Source: Ceratothoa steindachneri | Lineage: Eukaryota > Arthropoda > Malacostraca > Isopoda > Cymothoidae | Direction: 5' to 3' | Length of the DNA stretch: 64,000 nucleotides | Assembly: GCA_963969495.1 (NCBI GenBank) | Contig: OZ018319.1 | Span: 201,226,736-201,290,735 of the forward strand | Shown here: positions 33,276 to 44,547 of the stretch, one piece after another | How positions within the stretch are numbered: the stretch's first letter is position 1 | Layout: the number at the start of each line of letters is the position of its first letter | The notes under the pieces: generated by a model | Database searches by the model: none | Seen by the model: only the letters and a program-made list of their open reading frames with translations | What the model was told of the DNA's origin: nothing | Program-made: the position numbers and the translations under genes

Positions 33276-34780
33276 TTAATAAAGCAGCCTAAATAGCGTT
33301 TTGAAAACCATAACCATAAATTTATTTGATCAAAGTTGTCGCCTGATAGTTTTTAGGCCTAAGACAACAGCGAAATAAATTTTGAAATAATGAACTGGGT
33401 TTTAAGAAAACAATTAAATAAATATAAATATATTCATAGAATCAACGAATGTACAATGAGATAAGTAGATTAGGTATACAATGTAAAATATTATAACATA
33501 TGATTTACAGTAACAAGATGCGAAGAGAATTGAAGTATGTGAAATAAATATGAAATAATATGGTGGAATAATATGGTGAAATAATATAGTGAATAATATA
33601 GTGACTATGCTGGACTGTGAATTAGGGGCTGCAATATGAGAAGTAAATATAATTAGGACCTACTCTCGTATGGTCGTTTGCAAAGAATTGTGACATAAAG
33701 TGGAATTAAACTAAGTATGATTTGTTTGGAGGTAAATGACCAATTGTAGAAGGAATGACTACCGACCTTTATACGAAGAAAGTTGCGCGTCGACTGGGAA
33801 AGAAGAATGTGCTATTTGGTCAAGCTGAAAGCGTGTGTTTGTTTGTTTGTGTGTGAATTTTTAAGAGATGTTGTTTGGAACAGTATTATGTTCAATGAAT
33901 TGCCAAGTAAAATAAATGAATTAATTCATTAAGATATACAGAAAATGATTTAATTTACAAAAGTTAAGTAAAATAATTGAAAGATTAAATTGACAAAGTT
34001 AAAGGATTGCATAATATGAATTTTACATAATAATTGATGTATATATATATTTAAGTTTCCCAGTAGGTTTTTATTATAGGAATGCCGAGAGGGCATTGCT
34101 ATAGTGCTTAACATCAAAGAAAGCACAGAGCTGGATATACCCACGTGCATTATGTACGCACATATCAAAATATTGTGATGCCCGGCTCCTTCTCTGGAAC
34201 GTTGAACACGATGCTTGTAAAAGTAGAATTTCCAAAATGTGGTTCCTAAAGAACGCCCCTTCAACTCAGATATTCGGAGTTGCAGCCTTTGAGAAATGGA
34301 ACTGAACAACATTCTCGTTAACCCTTTAAAGGGTATATTGCTTAGTTTGTGGAACATCAAATAATCCTCTTAGCTTACAAAAGTTCAGGAATTTTTAATA
34401 TATTTTTACTCCTGTGATTTTTTTACAAATTTTGTGTGTTAGCCATTTAATAGGCCACTGAACAAGTATCCCGTTCTGGCCACTTGAAAGATTATCCCCA
34501 CGCTACGCTCATCCTGCTTGGATTCTTATACCCATTTAGGGGGAAAATTGGGGGGGCTTTAAAATGTTAAATTGCAGTCTAAAAATGATAAAAGTATGAG
34601 TTCACCTATAGTTTTTACGGTATGAATTGTTTTATTTACCTGCAACATCTATTGATAATGTTTGTCTTAAGAAGTAACACTTACAAACTATAAAAGTATA
34701 TCAGAAAATACATCTGAAAAGGTAAAAAATTATTTTTATTATTAATGAAAATAGTACTATAGCATTACACCTTAGAAGGA
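33276..34780. other. Unassigned AT-rich spacer
   Basis: Holds a short degenerate AATATRGTGA-type simple repeat near 33545-33605 and a 136-codon minus frame (33950-34360) without recognisable domain. Confidence 0.35.
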
Positions 34781-36459
34781 TTATGGAATGGTAGGAAGCA
34801 TTTTTTTTTTTTTGTCAGAAAGACACAAGGTAACATTGCATGTAACAGGCATCGATTTCGATCGGTAAATATTTCCTTTTGTAGATAAGTGTTTGCAGGT
34901 CTGACGCATCATATTGAATGTGGGAAAATGGCTCATCGAAGAAGCTGCACTGTATTGAACTACGGTTGACACTTCAGGTGATCTCTGACCTCTGTGAGGC
35001 AAGGTAACTTGGGAAGGTGAGTTGTCCCTGGCTTGCCGAATCGTCCTTGCCAAATTCAGCCCCCTGCAAGCAAGCGAACTCAGGAATGCTCAGCCGGCAA
35101 TCCTTGAATGGTATTGGGGTGATATCGATGGATACACACTCTCTCTTGTAAAGCAGCCATGCATTAGAGACAGACAGGTCAATGGCATATGCAAACAGTT
35201 GCATATACCAGCACTTTAACTTCAAAGGGGTCTTGTACAGATGGACGAGCATATTGCTCTTGTCCATTCCTCCCATCGGGCTGTTGTATCTCTTGATAAC
35301 ATTGGGGCATGGCACCTCCTTCTTCTCCTTTGCATTCTTGTCCCATCGCATGACAGTAGACATGGGCTGAATCCCAACATTTGTGGAGAGGATGATAACA
35401 GATTTGTTGTCCATCCACCTGACAGTCAGTATACTGTGACTAGAACAATATTCCAGTGTTCCTTTAGGGACTTTCTTCTTTGTAATCTCTTTTGCAGAAG
35501 CTAATTATGGATACCCGATGTGGTTCTCTCTAGCTGTTCCTACATACCAGCAGTTGAATTTGTCCCTCGGGTATTCAGCAAGACCAATACTTGCAAAATA
35601 ACTGTCTGCATATTTTGTACTTCTGTTATGATGCTTCAGTGTTTTCACCAGACTGATGAAAATCTGTTTAGTCTCATTCATCTTCATTTTCTCTCGAGTA
35701 AACTCAGTCATATGGGCTGGAAAAGTTGATTCTCCTTGATACATAATTATGTCGTGGATAATGATATCTTTGCTAGCTCAGCAAAATAGTTTGTAGTCAT
35801 ACTTCTCAGGTTTGTTCTGTATGTACTTTTTGAGGTGTCCAGCCTTGGTGCCCTTGTATCCAACCATTATCTCATCCACAGGCTACTCATATTTGCAGGA
35901 ATTTTCAAGAAAGCCTTGCTGATCGAGGTAATGATAGGTCATATAGTATAAAACCTGTCAAACGATCGTGCAGTTTGCTAATTGTCATTGAAGTGAATGT
36001 TGCTTCGGAGCAAACTAAAACGTTTGAATGACATGTTGTCAGCCACCTGAGGCACCCGAGTCTCCACTGCCCAATAATCTTCGACAGCAGGTAGGCAATT
36101 AACACCCATGTACAGTATAATCCCGATGAATACCATCACTTCTTGCCTTTAGGTGTAGAAGGCTGTGTTCTCATTAGACTGCCTGACGTAAAAATTGGTT
36201 TGGTACACGATCTGGTCTATCAGCTCCATTGTGAACATTCTTTCGAAGTACCGGTAGGGATCAAATATCACTTGTAGTTGCTTGTACTCGTACTTGGGGA
36301 GTGGGGTATTTGTGATGTCTTCCTTCCTCAAGTGCTTCCTCTTCTGTTTGGCTAGGGGTGTCCTGATCTCTACTTCCTCTTCCTCCTCTTCGTTATCATC
36401 ATCATCCGAATCGTACCTTGGCATCACCTTCACAGGAGCTTCAAATACATGAAGATCTA
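34781..36459 (-). pseudogene. piggyBac-type transposase, main exon (pseudogene)
   Basis: Minus strand from about 36459. Acidic N-part ('YDSDDDDNEEEEEEVEIRTP'), then 'FIGIILYMGVNCLPAVEDYW', 'VADNMSFKRFSLL..IHFNDN', 'VDE' in shifted frame with 'MVGYKGTKAGHLKKYIQNKP' (first Asp, about 35870), 'ADSYFASIGLAEYP' (second Asp, about 35600), 'VRWMDNKSVIILST' (third Asp, 35400-35370), 'CPNVIKRYNSPMGGMDKSNM', and a Cys-rich end with 'VTCNVTLCLS' (about 34830). Catalytic motifs are thus recognisable, but several stops (e.g. 36149) and frameshifts interrupt them. It belongs to the larger gene with exons at 37048-37231 and 37427-37498. Confidence 0.85.
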
Positions 36460-37047
36460 CTAAATGATGGGGAATAAAAGTGTATATAGAATGGGAAACT
36501 ATGGTTATAAAATGGTAAGGAAATATAGTCTAACTACCCTAGAATTAATAACAAAACCTTTAAATTTAATAATAATTTAATTTAATTGATGAGCAAGCTT
36601 GGGTTAACGGCTATTGATATTTGGCTCTTTGGATTACTTATTATATTTTTAGTTAACCTTATTCAAATGTGGGAAACTTGCAATAATTCAGTTAGTCTAG
36701 AAATGAAATCTGTAATTACTAGGGTAAGTATGAACATGCGAGAGCGACCATTTATTTTTCTTAATATTTCAATTAACAATTCACAATCAATAAATTATAT
36801 CAATTTTATTCCATTAAAGGCTTATACAGTTGAGATGTATTGAACAATTCACTGCATTACAACTTCTATTTTATTCAATGATACTTTTTTTTGTATCTGT
36901 GGTAACTTTTTTCCCTTTGATCTCCGGTATTCTGAATATTCTCATCTCCTACACACACGCTTATAACACACCTTTATAATAAACACCATCTAAAAGCCTG
37001 GGTTTTAACAAAAGTAAACAAATTTAAATTTAAATACCTTTTTTTAC

Positions 37048-37231
37048 TCTTGGATTCTGACTGGTGCACTGAATCATCAAGGTTCTCATCAGGACCATGT
37101 AAGAGGTGCTCAGGATCGATGTCTTCATCAACCATCTCTAGATTAACCGCGATGTCACTATTTTCGGCAGCTGGCGGTGCAAACCATCTGTGTTTCTTGA
37201 TATTCCGTCCATAAAATGTTGTAGATCGCAG
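37048..37231 (-). pseudogene. piggyBac-type gene, probable exon 2
   Basis: Preceded on the minus strand by a pyrimidine-rich acceptor (TTTTCTTCAG) and ending at a donor GTAAAA. Reads 'LRSTTFYGRNIKKHRWFAPP', then acidic 'VDEDIDPEHLLHGPDENLDD'. 'KHRWFAPP' is the N-terminal K-x-x-W block of piggyBac proteins. Length 184 nt leaves phase 1, which fits the acceptor at 36457/36460 (TTTAGTAG, a tandem NAGNAG) in frame with the main exon. Confidence 0.6.
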
Positions 37232-37426
37232 CTGAAGAAAATATGATTAATAAAAAAACTTTTAGGATCGATGCAGACATTATATTCCCCACCGTTAGTC
37301 ATAATCATTTTTAGTGAACATAAAAAAAACACAATAAAATGCTTCAGCCTAGTGAAGAATTGGCAAACCACTACACAGAACATAAAATCAGCCATAGATG
37401 ATACAATGTTGATAGTTCTTAAATAC

Positions 37427-37498
37427 CTCACCCACCAATAAATAGCTGATGTCACTATCATCATCTTCGCTATCAGTCACTGTCGTAGAATTGCTCAT
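37427..37498 (-). pseudogene. piggyBac-type gene, probable exon 1
   Basis: ATG at 37498; 24 codons, 'MSNSTTVTDSEDDDSDISYL' and on to 'LVGE', ending at donor GTATTT in phase 0, which fits exon 2. The acidic Ser/Asp N-terminus is typical of piggyBac transposases. Confidence 0.55.
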
Positions 37499-38041
37499 AG
37501 TCTGGTCCAATAATTATTCTAGTCCTTGATCTGGACACACCGCTTTTGTTTAAGTCGATGGTATTGATACCCTATGACTCAATCTACGATCATTATATAT
37601 ATATAGGCTTTAATTCCTACTGAACGTGCGAAGGCTGGTTAGAGGCAGGTTGTGCCACGATCAGGATTCTCACTATAAAAGTCCCACTTGTTACTGGGGG
37701 GAGGTTTTTGATTGTTAAATTCTAAGAGTACATAATACAGATTGAATATATTAGCCGATTGGATTCTTAATTAAAGTCTTGCCAATGGTACGTCAAAAAG
37801 GAGGAGCCACAAATAAACGCACTTACAAAAATTTCTTATCAATAAAAATTATATAAAATATGTAAATATTCATCTTACCTGTCTTCCGGAAATTGCATTA
37901 CAATATGAGCTTTAAATGGTCATTTAAATGTCCTGATTTGAGTTCGGTTGCGTTAATGAGTCTTGCTCATAAACGCAAACAATTCTTTTGAACGCACAAA
38001 CGTACACATAACAAAAAGCCTTTTGTAACTAAAGAAATTGT
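37499..38041. other. Region upstream of the piggyBac gene
   Basis: No gene. No TTAA-flanked terminal repeat pair was identified for the piggyBac. Confidence 0.35.
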
Positions 38042-38371
38042 TCAAAAAGTTAACAAAGTATTGAACGAAAATATAATAGTTTTTACATTAATACAAATTA
38101 TTCCTACAGCCGAATTGTCAGCAAAGCGAAGAAACCTTAAGATTAGTTGATATCGATTCCTTGACATAAAATTTCTAAAAATAGAAGTTTCAATAAAGGT
38201 ATCAGTTGACCAGTAGTCGGCTAATTTATGCTTCTTCACATGAGGCATTAGGAGGGTGAGAGCAATAAAAACGTAAAGCTTGCTTACGGATAAATTCTTA
38301 CATCTATGTGAGGTGGATGAAGGAAAGAAGGGGGTTTCAGAACTTTGTTCATAATAGCAATTTGTTTCCAT
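38042..38371 (-). pseudogene. Second piggyBac-type transposase fragment
   Basis: 109 codons; the middle reads 'YVFIALTLLMPHVKKHKLAD' and 'YWSTDTFIETSIFRNFMSRN', then 'RFLRFADN', matching the conserved N-terminal part of the piggyBac domain (fiGixllMG, dYW, MsxxRf, lhFxDN). It differs from the copy at 34781-36459, so it is another family. The catalytic part is not found downstream. Confidence 0.72.
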
Positions 38372-38724
38372 GCATATGTCTGATAGGATTTCCTAATTAA
38401 AAAAAAATTATTCAAAATACTCATAAGGCTTTCTTTTCGAGTTTAAAGCTACGTGTGCTTGGATTCCTGAGTGGGCATTATGAAATTATAGGGGGGAGGG
38501 GGGTTAGTTACCAATTTATGGGGGTACTCAACTTATATGAAGGTGAATTAAGTATCTGACTCCAAAGATGATTTTTTTCACTATGTTCTTATCTCGGCTG
38601 AGTTTACCTAAGGTTTCAGGGTAAATTAAGGTAAATAAGGATGTTGCAAAAGTATACTTTATTCTAATATTGACCTATTAACGGGGCAAGCGGCACGTCA
38701 CGAAGTTACTTTGCGGGTGACTAG

Positions 38725-38729
<5 letters not shown>

Positions 38730-38770
<41 letters not shown>
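38730..38770. repeat. (TA)n microsatellite
   Basis: About 41 bp of TA. Confidence 0.95.
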
Positions 38771-38773
<3 letters not shown>

Positions 38774-38861
38774 GCGCGAAGTATTAAATTCTGAAGTAAC
38801 AGGACTTGGTGAATTTAAAAGGGGGAACGTGAACGAGATTATCTTCTAAATGAGCTGCTCC

Positions 38862-38864
<3 letters not shown>

Positions 38865-38929
<65 letters not shown>
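38865..38929. repeat. (TA)n microsatellite
   Basis: About 65 bp of TA, 95 bp after the previous array. Confidence 0.95.
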
Positions 38930-38931
<2 letters not shown>

Positions 38932-39434
38932 TTATTTTCTAGAGGGCGTGGCCTAAATGCGTACGTGCTATGAGCTTCACCTCCAAGCGGGGACTTATCC
39001 TCCCTTGATGTCGGAGAGGATGAGGAAAAAGGAGACGCCTCTCCTACATCTAAGTTGTATTTCCATCCTCATCATTTTATACACACCTTAATCTTTCACC
39101 CTATTCCTCTACACTTGTTCCTACTTTTGATCCATACATTTCACGTTGATTCCTTATAGTTCTTCTTTCACACTTCCTCTATTTATTCCTGATTTGTTCA
39201 TGCATATCCCAAGTTCTTATATATATAACAGGATATGCTTGTCGCAGCTTTGTGATACAATTCCTTTTGGTCAACAGCTGTATTTACCCAGGTGCTTCGT
39301 CGATTCTCGTATTTTGATAAATCTATTCTGAGACGCGGATTGTTTGTTTGTTTATATTATTGAAACAGGTGTATCTGACCTTTCGGGCGTTCGTACATTC
39401 GGGTGTCCCGCACGCACTTCCAACGGCTGCTTGA

Positions 39435-39436
<2 letters not shown>
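38930..39436. other. Unassigned spacer between TA arrays
   Basis: No supported feature; a 61-codon frame at 39146-39331 shows no motif. Confidence 0.35.

Positions 39437-39470
<34 letters not shown>
39437..39470. repeat. (TA)n microsatellite
   Basis: About 34 bp of TA. Confidence 0.95.
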
Positions 39471-39473
<3 letters not shown>

Positions 39474-39739
39474 TAACAATATATTTACATTTCTTATTTT
39501 TGTATTCAAATTCATAGATGTAAATTAATCTATACATTCCCATTTCCTTATTCCAATTTTAGACATATTTATTTTTTATGTGTGGAATATGCTGAGATTT
39601 AATAAGAACATCGCGCGTCCATTTTATGGAGGTTTTCGCGGTGCCGATTGAATCCTGCAATTTGGTGCTAGTACCTTACCTATTACATAATTCGATCACC
39701 ACAAAATGTGATCTTTGTGGGGGAGAAATTGGGGCAGCG

Positions 39740-39889
39740 TTACCATGTTTCATCACTTTGATGATTTTCATCAATTATTGGCTCTATTTCCTCATCAGAT
39801 GAGTCTGAACTATTATTATCAATGTCTGTTAGTTCCAAATCCGAATCAACTTCATAGAACATATCCAGAATTTTAGAAGGATTAGCCAT
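39740..39889 (-). CDS. Small acidic frame, probable N-terminus of the second piggyBac
   Basis: 49 codons from ATG at 39889, 'MANPSKILDMFYEVDSDLEL', then Ser/Asp/Glu-rich to a TAA. Acidic Ser/Asp starts are usual for piggyBac proteins, and the fragment at 38042-38371 lies downstream on the same strand, separated by TA arrays and spacer. The link is inferred. Confidence 0.35.
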   Translation of the reverse strand: MANPSKILDMFYEVDSDLELTDIDNNSSDSSDEEIEPIIDENHQSDETW

Positions 39890-40140
39890 TTTTTTTAATT
39901 CATGAGAAAAAATAATTAAAACAAGTTAAATATACGGGTGAAAGCTACAACTCTCTTAGAGAGACTGAAGTAAGCCTATTACCGAATACACATTTCAGAA
40001 GAGATAGTAAATGCACATTTACTTGAACAAAAGGATGCTTCATAGGCCTAAAAACCATCAGAGCCACAATTGAGGGGCTGGGTACTTGATCGCCCAGCTT
40101 CTTTTGAGTCGCTGGGGATCGTGAGGGTTAATAATCCCGA

Positions 40141-40648
40141 CCAGGTTAGATTCCCGTTACAGGGATAATGACAAACCTACGGAAACTAACAAAACTGAAA
40201 AGGAAACAACCAAAGAAACGAGTGAATTGATCACGGAAAACAACACAGCGATGGGGAAATCAGAGAACAACAGCTCATCTGCAATGGAGAAAAGGAAACG
40301 AAATAAGAAGAAACAAAAGAAGAAGAAAAAAGGTAAGCTAAGCACTCACTCTGAAACAGAATTGGAATCGGATGTGAAGAAAGAAAATTAACCAAAACAA
40401 GAAATAAGCAAGGCAGACATGAACAGAATAAAGGGAAGAGCGAAAAAGAAAACCATCAAGTTAAATGACAAAAACGAAGAGCCCACATATAACAAGAAGT
40501 CAAACGAACAGAGACTCTTAAAGCATTTGCAAAAGGTTTTAACAATAACACCGGAAGACAATGCCCATTTCGACGACCATATGGAAGAGATGGTAGGAAA
40601 GCTCCTGCGAATTAACTATCATGCATCTACAAAGCGGAGGGCCTAAGG
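40141..40648 (+). pseudogene. LINE ORF1 C-terminal remnant (Lys/Glu-rich)
   Basis: Reads 'KPTETNKTEKETTKETSELI' and on through a K/R/S-rich stretch with a stop at 40389, then 'KADMNRIKGRAKKKTIKLND' to 40648. Composition and position resemble the low-complexity ORF1 tail of the LINE type seen at 32430-33275. No catalytic domain. Confidence 0.35.
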
Positions 40649-40649
40649 A

Positions 40650-40833
40650 TCATATGGAGAGTGTCCATAATATTAACTTAACGAGAGATATGCTCGTTGA
40701 TAACACCATTATTAAAAGAAGAGAGGTTAATAAAGCGAGGCTGAACATCTTAGAAGCCATATTAATAAATGAAAATAAGCCGGCCATCAACAGTCAAGCG
40801 ACAAGCTGCAATCGCACATTAAAACTATTTTAA
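40650..40833 (+). pseudogene. Penelope-like element C-terminal tail
   Basis: 'NIIKRREVNKARLNILEAIL'-type text (the exact reading has 'TIIKRREVNKARLNILEAIL') followed by 'INENKPAINSQ' and 'RTLKLF' matches the end of the GIY-YIG endonuclease of Penelope-like elements, where R..LEal.I....P.iN.q is conserved. 5' part missing. Confidence 0.6.
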
Positions 40834-40983
40834 AATTCCACTCGCAGAAGTGGCCCATTTCCTCTAACGTAACGTTTAACCAAGGCTGAATAAATACCCC
40901 TTAAAAATCGTTTTCTTCCATTCTGTCAGATCTTCACTCCACTCATTACATCGCTAAAGGAGGCAAGAACATTTCAAAACGCT

Positions 40984-41012
40984 CCGAAGATGATCGAATA
41001 AGATCGAGAGCT
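40984..41012 (+). ncRNA. Hammerhead-like core remnant in PLE 3' region
   Basis: CGAAGATGA, then TCGAATAAGA, then TCGAGAGC: like the CUGAUGA - stem II - GAAA order of hammerhead ribozymes reported in Penelope-like elements, but with several mismatches. Probably inactive if real. Confidence 0.25.
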
Positions 41013-41186
41013 TAGCAATTTAGTTTGTTTTTTACCAAACACATTAATATAAAAAAAAAAATAAATGACTACTGTAGAAGTAATCCACCATCTACAAAAT
41101 GGAATAAAAAAGATAGTTAGAAGAAGAGAAAGTTGCTAAAGGAAATGAATTAAGGCAAAATACACAATGGTCTTCAACAAAATTTG

Positions 41187-41189
<3 letters not shown>

Positions 41190-41268
<79 letters not shown>
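41190..41268. repeat. (TA)n microsatellite
   Basis: About 79 bp of TA. Confidence 0.95.
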
Positions 41269-41271
<3 letters not shown>

Positions 41272-41382
41272 CACGAAAGGTAACACGTGAAGGAATAACT
41301 ACAAATATTTGTCTGTACCACTTAGGGAAATAATGGTTTATGAAATCGAGAGACACTGTATTTTAACAAAGCAATGTTTCCC

Positions 41383-41948
41383 CTATAATATCAGATGGTC
41401 AGATTCTTTTAGGACCTCTGATAAGTTTAATTTGAGGAAGAAAGAAAGGACTGGATCTAAGGAAAATAAACTGGGGCTAATACTCGTATTTACATTTCTC
41501 TCCTTTGTGCTGGAGAATAGGAACAATTCACAGATATTTCTGCTGATAAAATTATTTATATGCATTATGTTATCTGCATTTGACCAGTTAATCTGGTGAC
41601 CCATCTTAAGCTTGTAGACGGCCAAAGCATTATTTGTATATCCCTTTGAAACTGCATTTTGATGTTGCTTAATTCTTACAGAGATATTTTTAGAAGTTTG
41701 ACCTACATAGAATAAATTACAATCCAAACAAGGTATACTATATATTACATTATTATCGTTCCTTGGGTTATGTTTCATTAACATTTTTTTAATGTAGAAT
41801 TTTATTTAAAAATTACATTTACATCAAGTTGTTTTAACATTGGTACTACATACAAGAAATTATCATTGTAAGGTAAAAGTAATATGTTGTGTAAAGGTCC
41901 TGTTTTCCTTAAGTTTTCTCAGTCTCTTACTCCATATTATAATGTGGT
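41383..41948 (-). pseudogene. Penelope-like element 2, GIY-YIG endonuclease part
   Basis: Frame 41383-41784 carries the GIY-YIG domain: 'VIYSIPCLDCNLFYVGQTSK' (zinc-finger-like Cys pair and the YVGQT catalytic start), 'RIKQHQNAV', 'INWSNADNIMHINNFISRNI'. Upstream on its strand, after one stop, 'LPYNDNFLYVVPMLKQLDVN' (about 41880-41820) belongs to the same ORF. The hAT element begins at 41957, so its upstream part is cut off by that insertion. A GIY-YIG nuclease would nick DNA to prime reverse transcription. Confidence 0.78.
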
Positions 41949-41956
41949 CCCTACAG
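41949..41956. repeat. hAT target-site duplication, left
   Basis: CCCTACAG, repeated exactly at 48669-48676. Confidence 0.88.
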
Positions 41957-42810
41957 TAGTGCCGGATTTACGTATAAGCTAAACAGCTATAGCTTAGGGT
42001 ACTACTATCTTGTGGCCCCCTCCCCCTAAAAATTGAAAGAAAAAAAGGGGGTGTACATTTCCAAAATATAAGATAAAATAAGAAACAAAATAAAACCTAA
42101 ATACTGCAACAGTATTGACGATGGCGTATTTTGCTTCTAATTTGTTGGGGCCCCCCAAAAAGGTTAAAGAAAAAAACTGGGGTGTACATTTCCAAAATAT
42201 AAGATAAAAAAACCCTACATACTATAGCATGTATTTTGCTTCTACTTCCTATCATCTGATACGATTTTATAAACTACATACACCATGTCGGTAGTTTCAA
42301 CATTATCAGCATCCGTCAGAGATGGACATTGTTTACACATTCAATTATTGTTGCAATACTTGATTGTTCACTGTGTAATGTATGATCTTTATTCTTTCAG
42401 ATAATAATAGTATTTATAAATGAACGTTTGAACAAGCTTTAACCACCATTCATTCACTGTTTACCACTGGAGATAATTGGTGACTGGTGAGTAATTTTAG
42501 TTCTTTTGTAATTTCAATTTTAGGCCTACTGATTCATTTCATATAATACCTAATTTATTTATTTTGATCCCATTAAAATTAGTTTAGAAAAAAATATTCA
42601 ACTCTATTACTTAGTAGGCCTGTATTCAGTATTATTTACTAGTACAGTTCCCGGTAGGAGTAAAGAGTGGGGGGAAACATTTTTTCCCTACATTATAATG
42701 ATTGTAGTTGATCAATGATCATCATTCCATATTTATCATACATTATACTAGTAATATGTTCACTACTTGGCCATAGAATAAGACAAATGCTATAAGCAGA
42801 TAATAGAAAA

Positions 42811-42813
<3 letters not shown>

Positions 42814-42897
<84 letters not shown>
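42814..42897. repeat. (TA)n array at the left edge of PLE 1
   Basis: About 84 bp of TA ending directly at the PLE terminus. Confidence 0.95.
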
Positions 42898-42900
<3 letters not shown>

Positions 42901-44545
42901 AAATAACACCCACAAGGAAAATGGAAAAAGGATTCCGAGCGCTTTCGTCTTTATTCTAAAATACCTCTTCATGGAATAACGTAGGTCAGGACTGACAATG
43001 TCTTAAATAGTAAGGAGTGGGGGGTTAATACGGCTACCTGCATCAAAACCCTAACTAGGGGGTACAAATTCTTTAAACACTTTAATTTGTGATTTAATAT
43101 AATTGGATATGATAGGATCTAGGCTAAACAATCCAGGGCTAATGTTAAAATTTGGGAAAGTATTAATAGAGTTACACTCCCAAAAATTTCTTGAAATGTA
43201 ATTTGTACATTTAATAACAGGTTTAGCACTATTTCAATTAATAGTATAATCCTGACTATAGATATGTAAAAATAATGCAGATTGTTGACAAAAATTACGA
43301 ACATTAGTTTGGCGCTGTTTAACTTTAGCATTCAATTCTTTACCTGTCTCTCCATAATAGCATTTTTCACAATTATTGCCTGGCTTAGGTGGTGATTTTT
43401 TTACGAGAAGGCGATGGATAGTGTTTTCATATTTAAAAATAACATTTATGTTCAAAAGTTTTAGTAAACGAGGTAATTTACTGAAACTTTGGTTAAAAGG
43501 TAAAACTAATACAGTTTTGGCATGAAATTTAGGGATGTTACGATTAGATTGATAAAATGAACTCTTTGCAGAATTATAACAATTTTTAAGTACGTAGAAA
43601 GGGTAACACAAATTTAAACCTATATTATATATCCTATCAACCTCTTTTTCCAAATATTCGGGTGAAACAATTCTAAGGGCACGGAAAAACATGGAAGAGA
43701 AAACACTTTTTTTATACTAATATGGTGATCGGAATAGAAATGGATGTATGAGTCAATAGCTGTAGGTTTTCTAGAAATTTCATATTTGAAACCTTGGTCT
43801 GTTCGGTGGATTAAAATATCTAAGAAAGGGATGGTGTTATCTTTTTCATTTTCTAAAGTAAATTTAATTGAGGAGACTAACGTGTTGATTTTTCCAAGAA
43901 AAGTATTGATATTAGTATCATTATGCCACAAACAAAGAATGTCATCAACATAACGCATCCATAAAATAGGGGTTATATTGTTCTGGAAAAGTACTTGTAT
44001 TTTGGATTAAAAAATCTCCATATATAGATTGGCTAGTACCGGAGCCAAACAATTGCACATAGCCATTTCAAAGATTTGACGGTAATATTTCCCGTTCAAG
44101 GTGAATTTTTAGTTGTTAATACAGAGGAAAATAAGTTTAATAATAGTAGAAGCCGGTATAGGGAGAACAACATTAAGAACGTACTCTTCGAGGAAATTTA
44201 GGAAATCGGGTACGGGAACTTTTGTAAAAAGGGAACATACATCGAAACTAACCAAGCTAAAATTATCAGGGTAAGGAAGATCATTAAGAATGAGATCGAG
44301 ATTATTAACGGTGTGAGAACTAGAAACTGTCACTACAAAAGAACTTAGGAGAGAAGCTAACCATTTAGATAGGGTATATGAAACAAACCCAACAGAGCTA
44401 ATAATGGGACGGATAGGATTTTCCGGATTATGGGTTTGGTGAGACCATAAAGGTAGGGAAGGGAAGCATTCGAAGATTGAAACTTATTAATGAGGTCAGG
44501 ATGACCTTTAAGCAGAGAGCGAAGGGTTTAATGAAATTCTCTGTT
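42898..44545 (-). pseudogene. Penelope-like element 1: RT and GIY-YIG endonuclease
   Basis: Minus-strand blocks in order from 44545: 'LPYLYGLTKPIIR', 'PIISSVGFVSYTLSKWLASL', 'FSLVSFDVCSLFTKVPVPDF' (44245-44190; first RT Asp), 'MCNCLAPVLANLYME', 'MRYVDDILCLWHNDTNINTF' (43958; intact Y-V-D-D), 'NTIPFLDILIHR', then 'CYYGETGKELNAKVKQRQTN' (43365-43310; GIY-YIG with YGETG in place of YIGQT). Frameshifts near 43690 and 43370, and a stop at about 44108, interrupt it. The 3' end (42898-43070) matches the inverted copy at 45000-45178. Confidence 0.88.
42940..42975 (-). ncRNA. Hammerhead-like core in PLE 1 tail (minus copy)
   Basis: Minus strand: CATGAAGAGG, a T-rich arm, TAGAATAAAGAC, then GAAAGCGC. 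TGAAGAG differs from TGATGAG of the hammerhead core by one base, and GAAA follows the stem. No convincing stem III was found. Confidence 0.3.
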
Positions 44546-44547
44546 TA

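Noticed and set aside
36586..36843. 85-codon plus-strand frame with a hydrophobic start
   Set aside because: Lies in the proposed intron of the piggyBac gene on the opposite strand; no motif and AT-rich.
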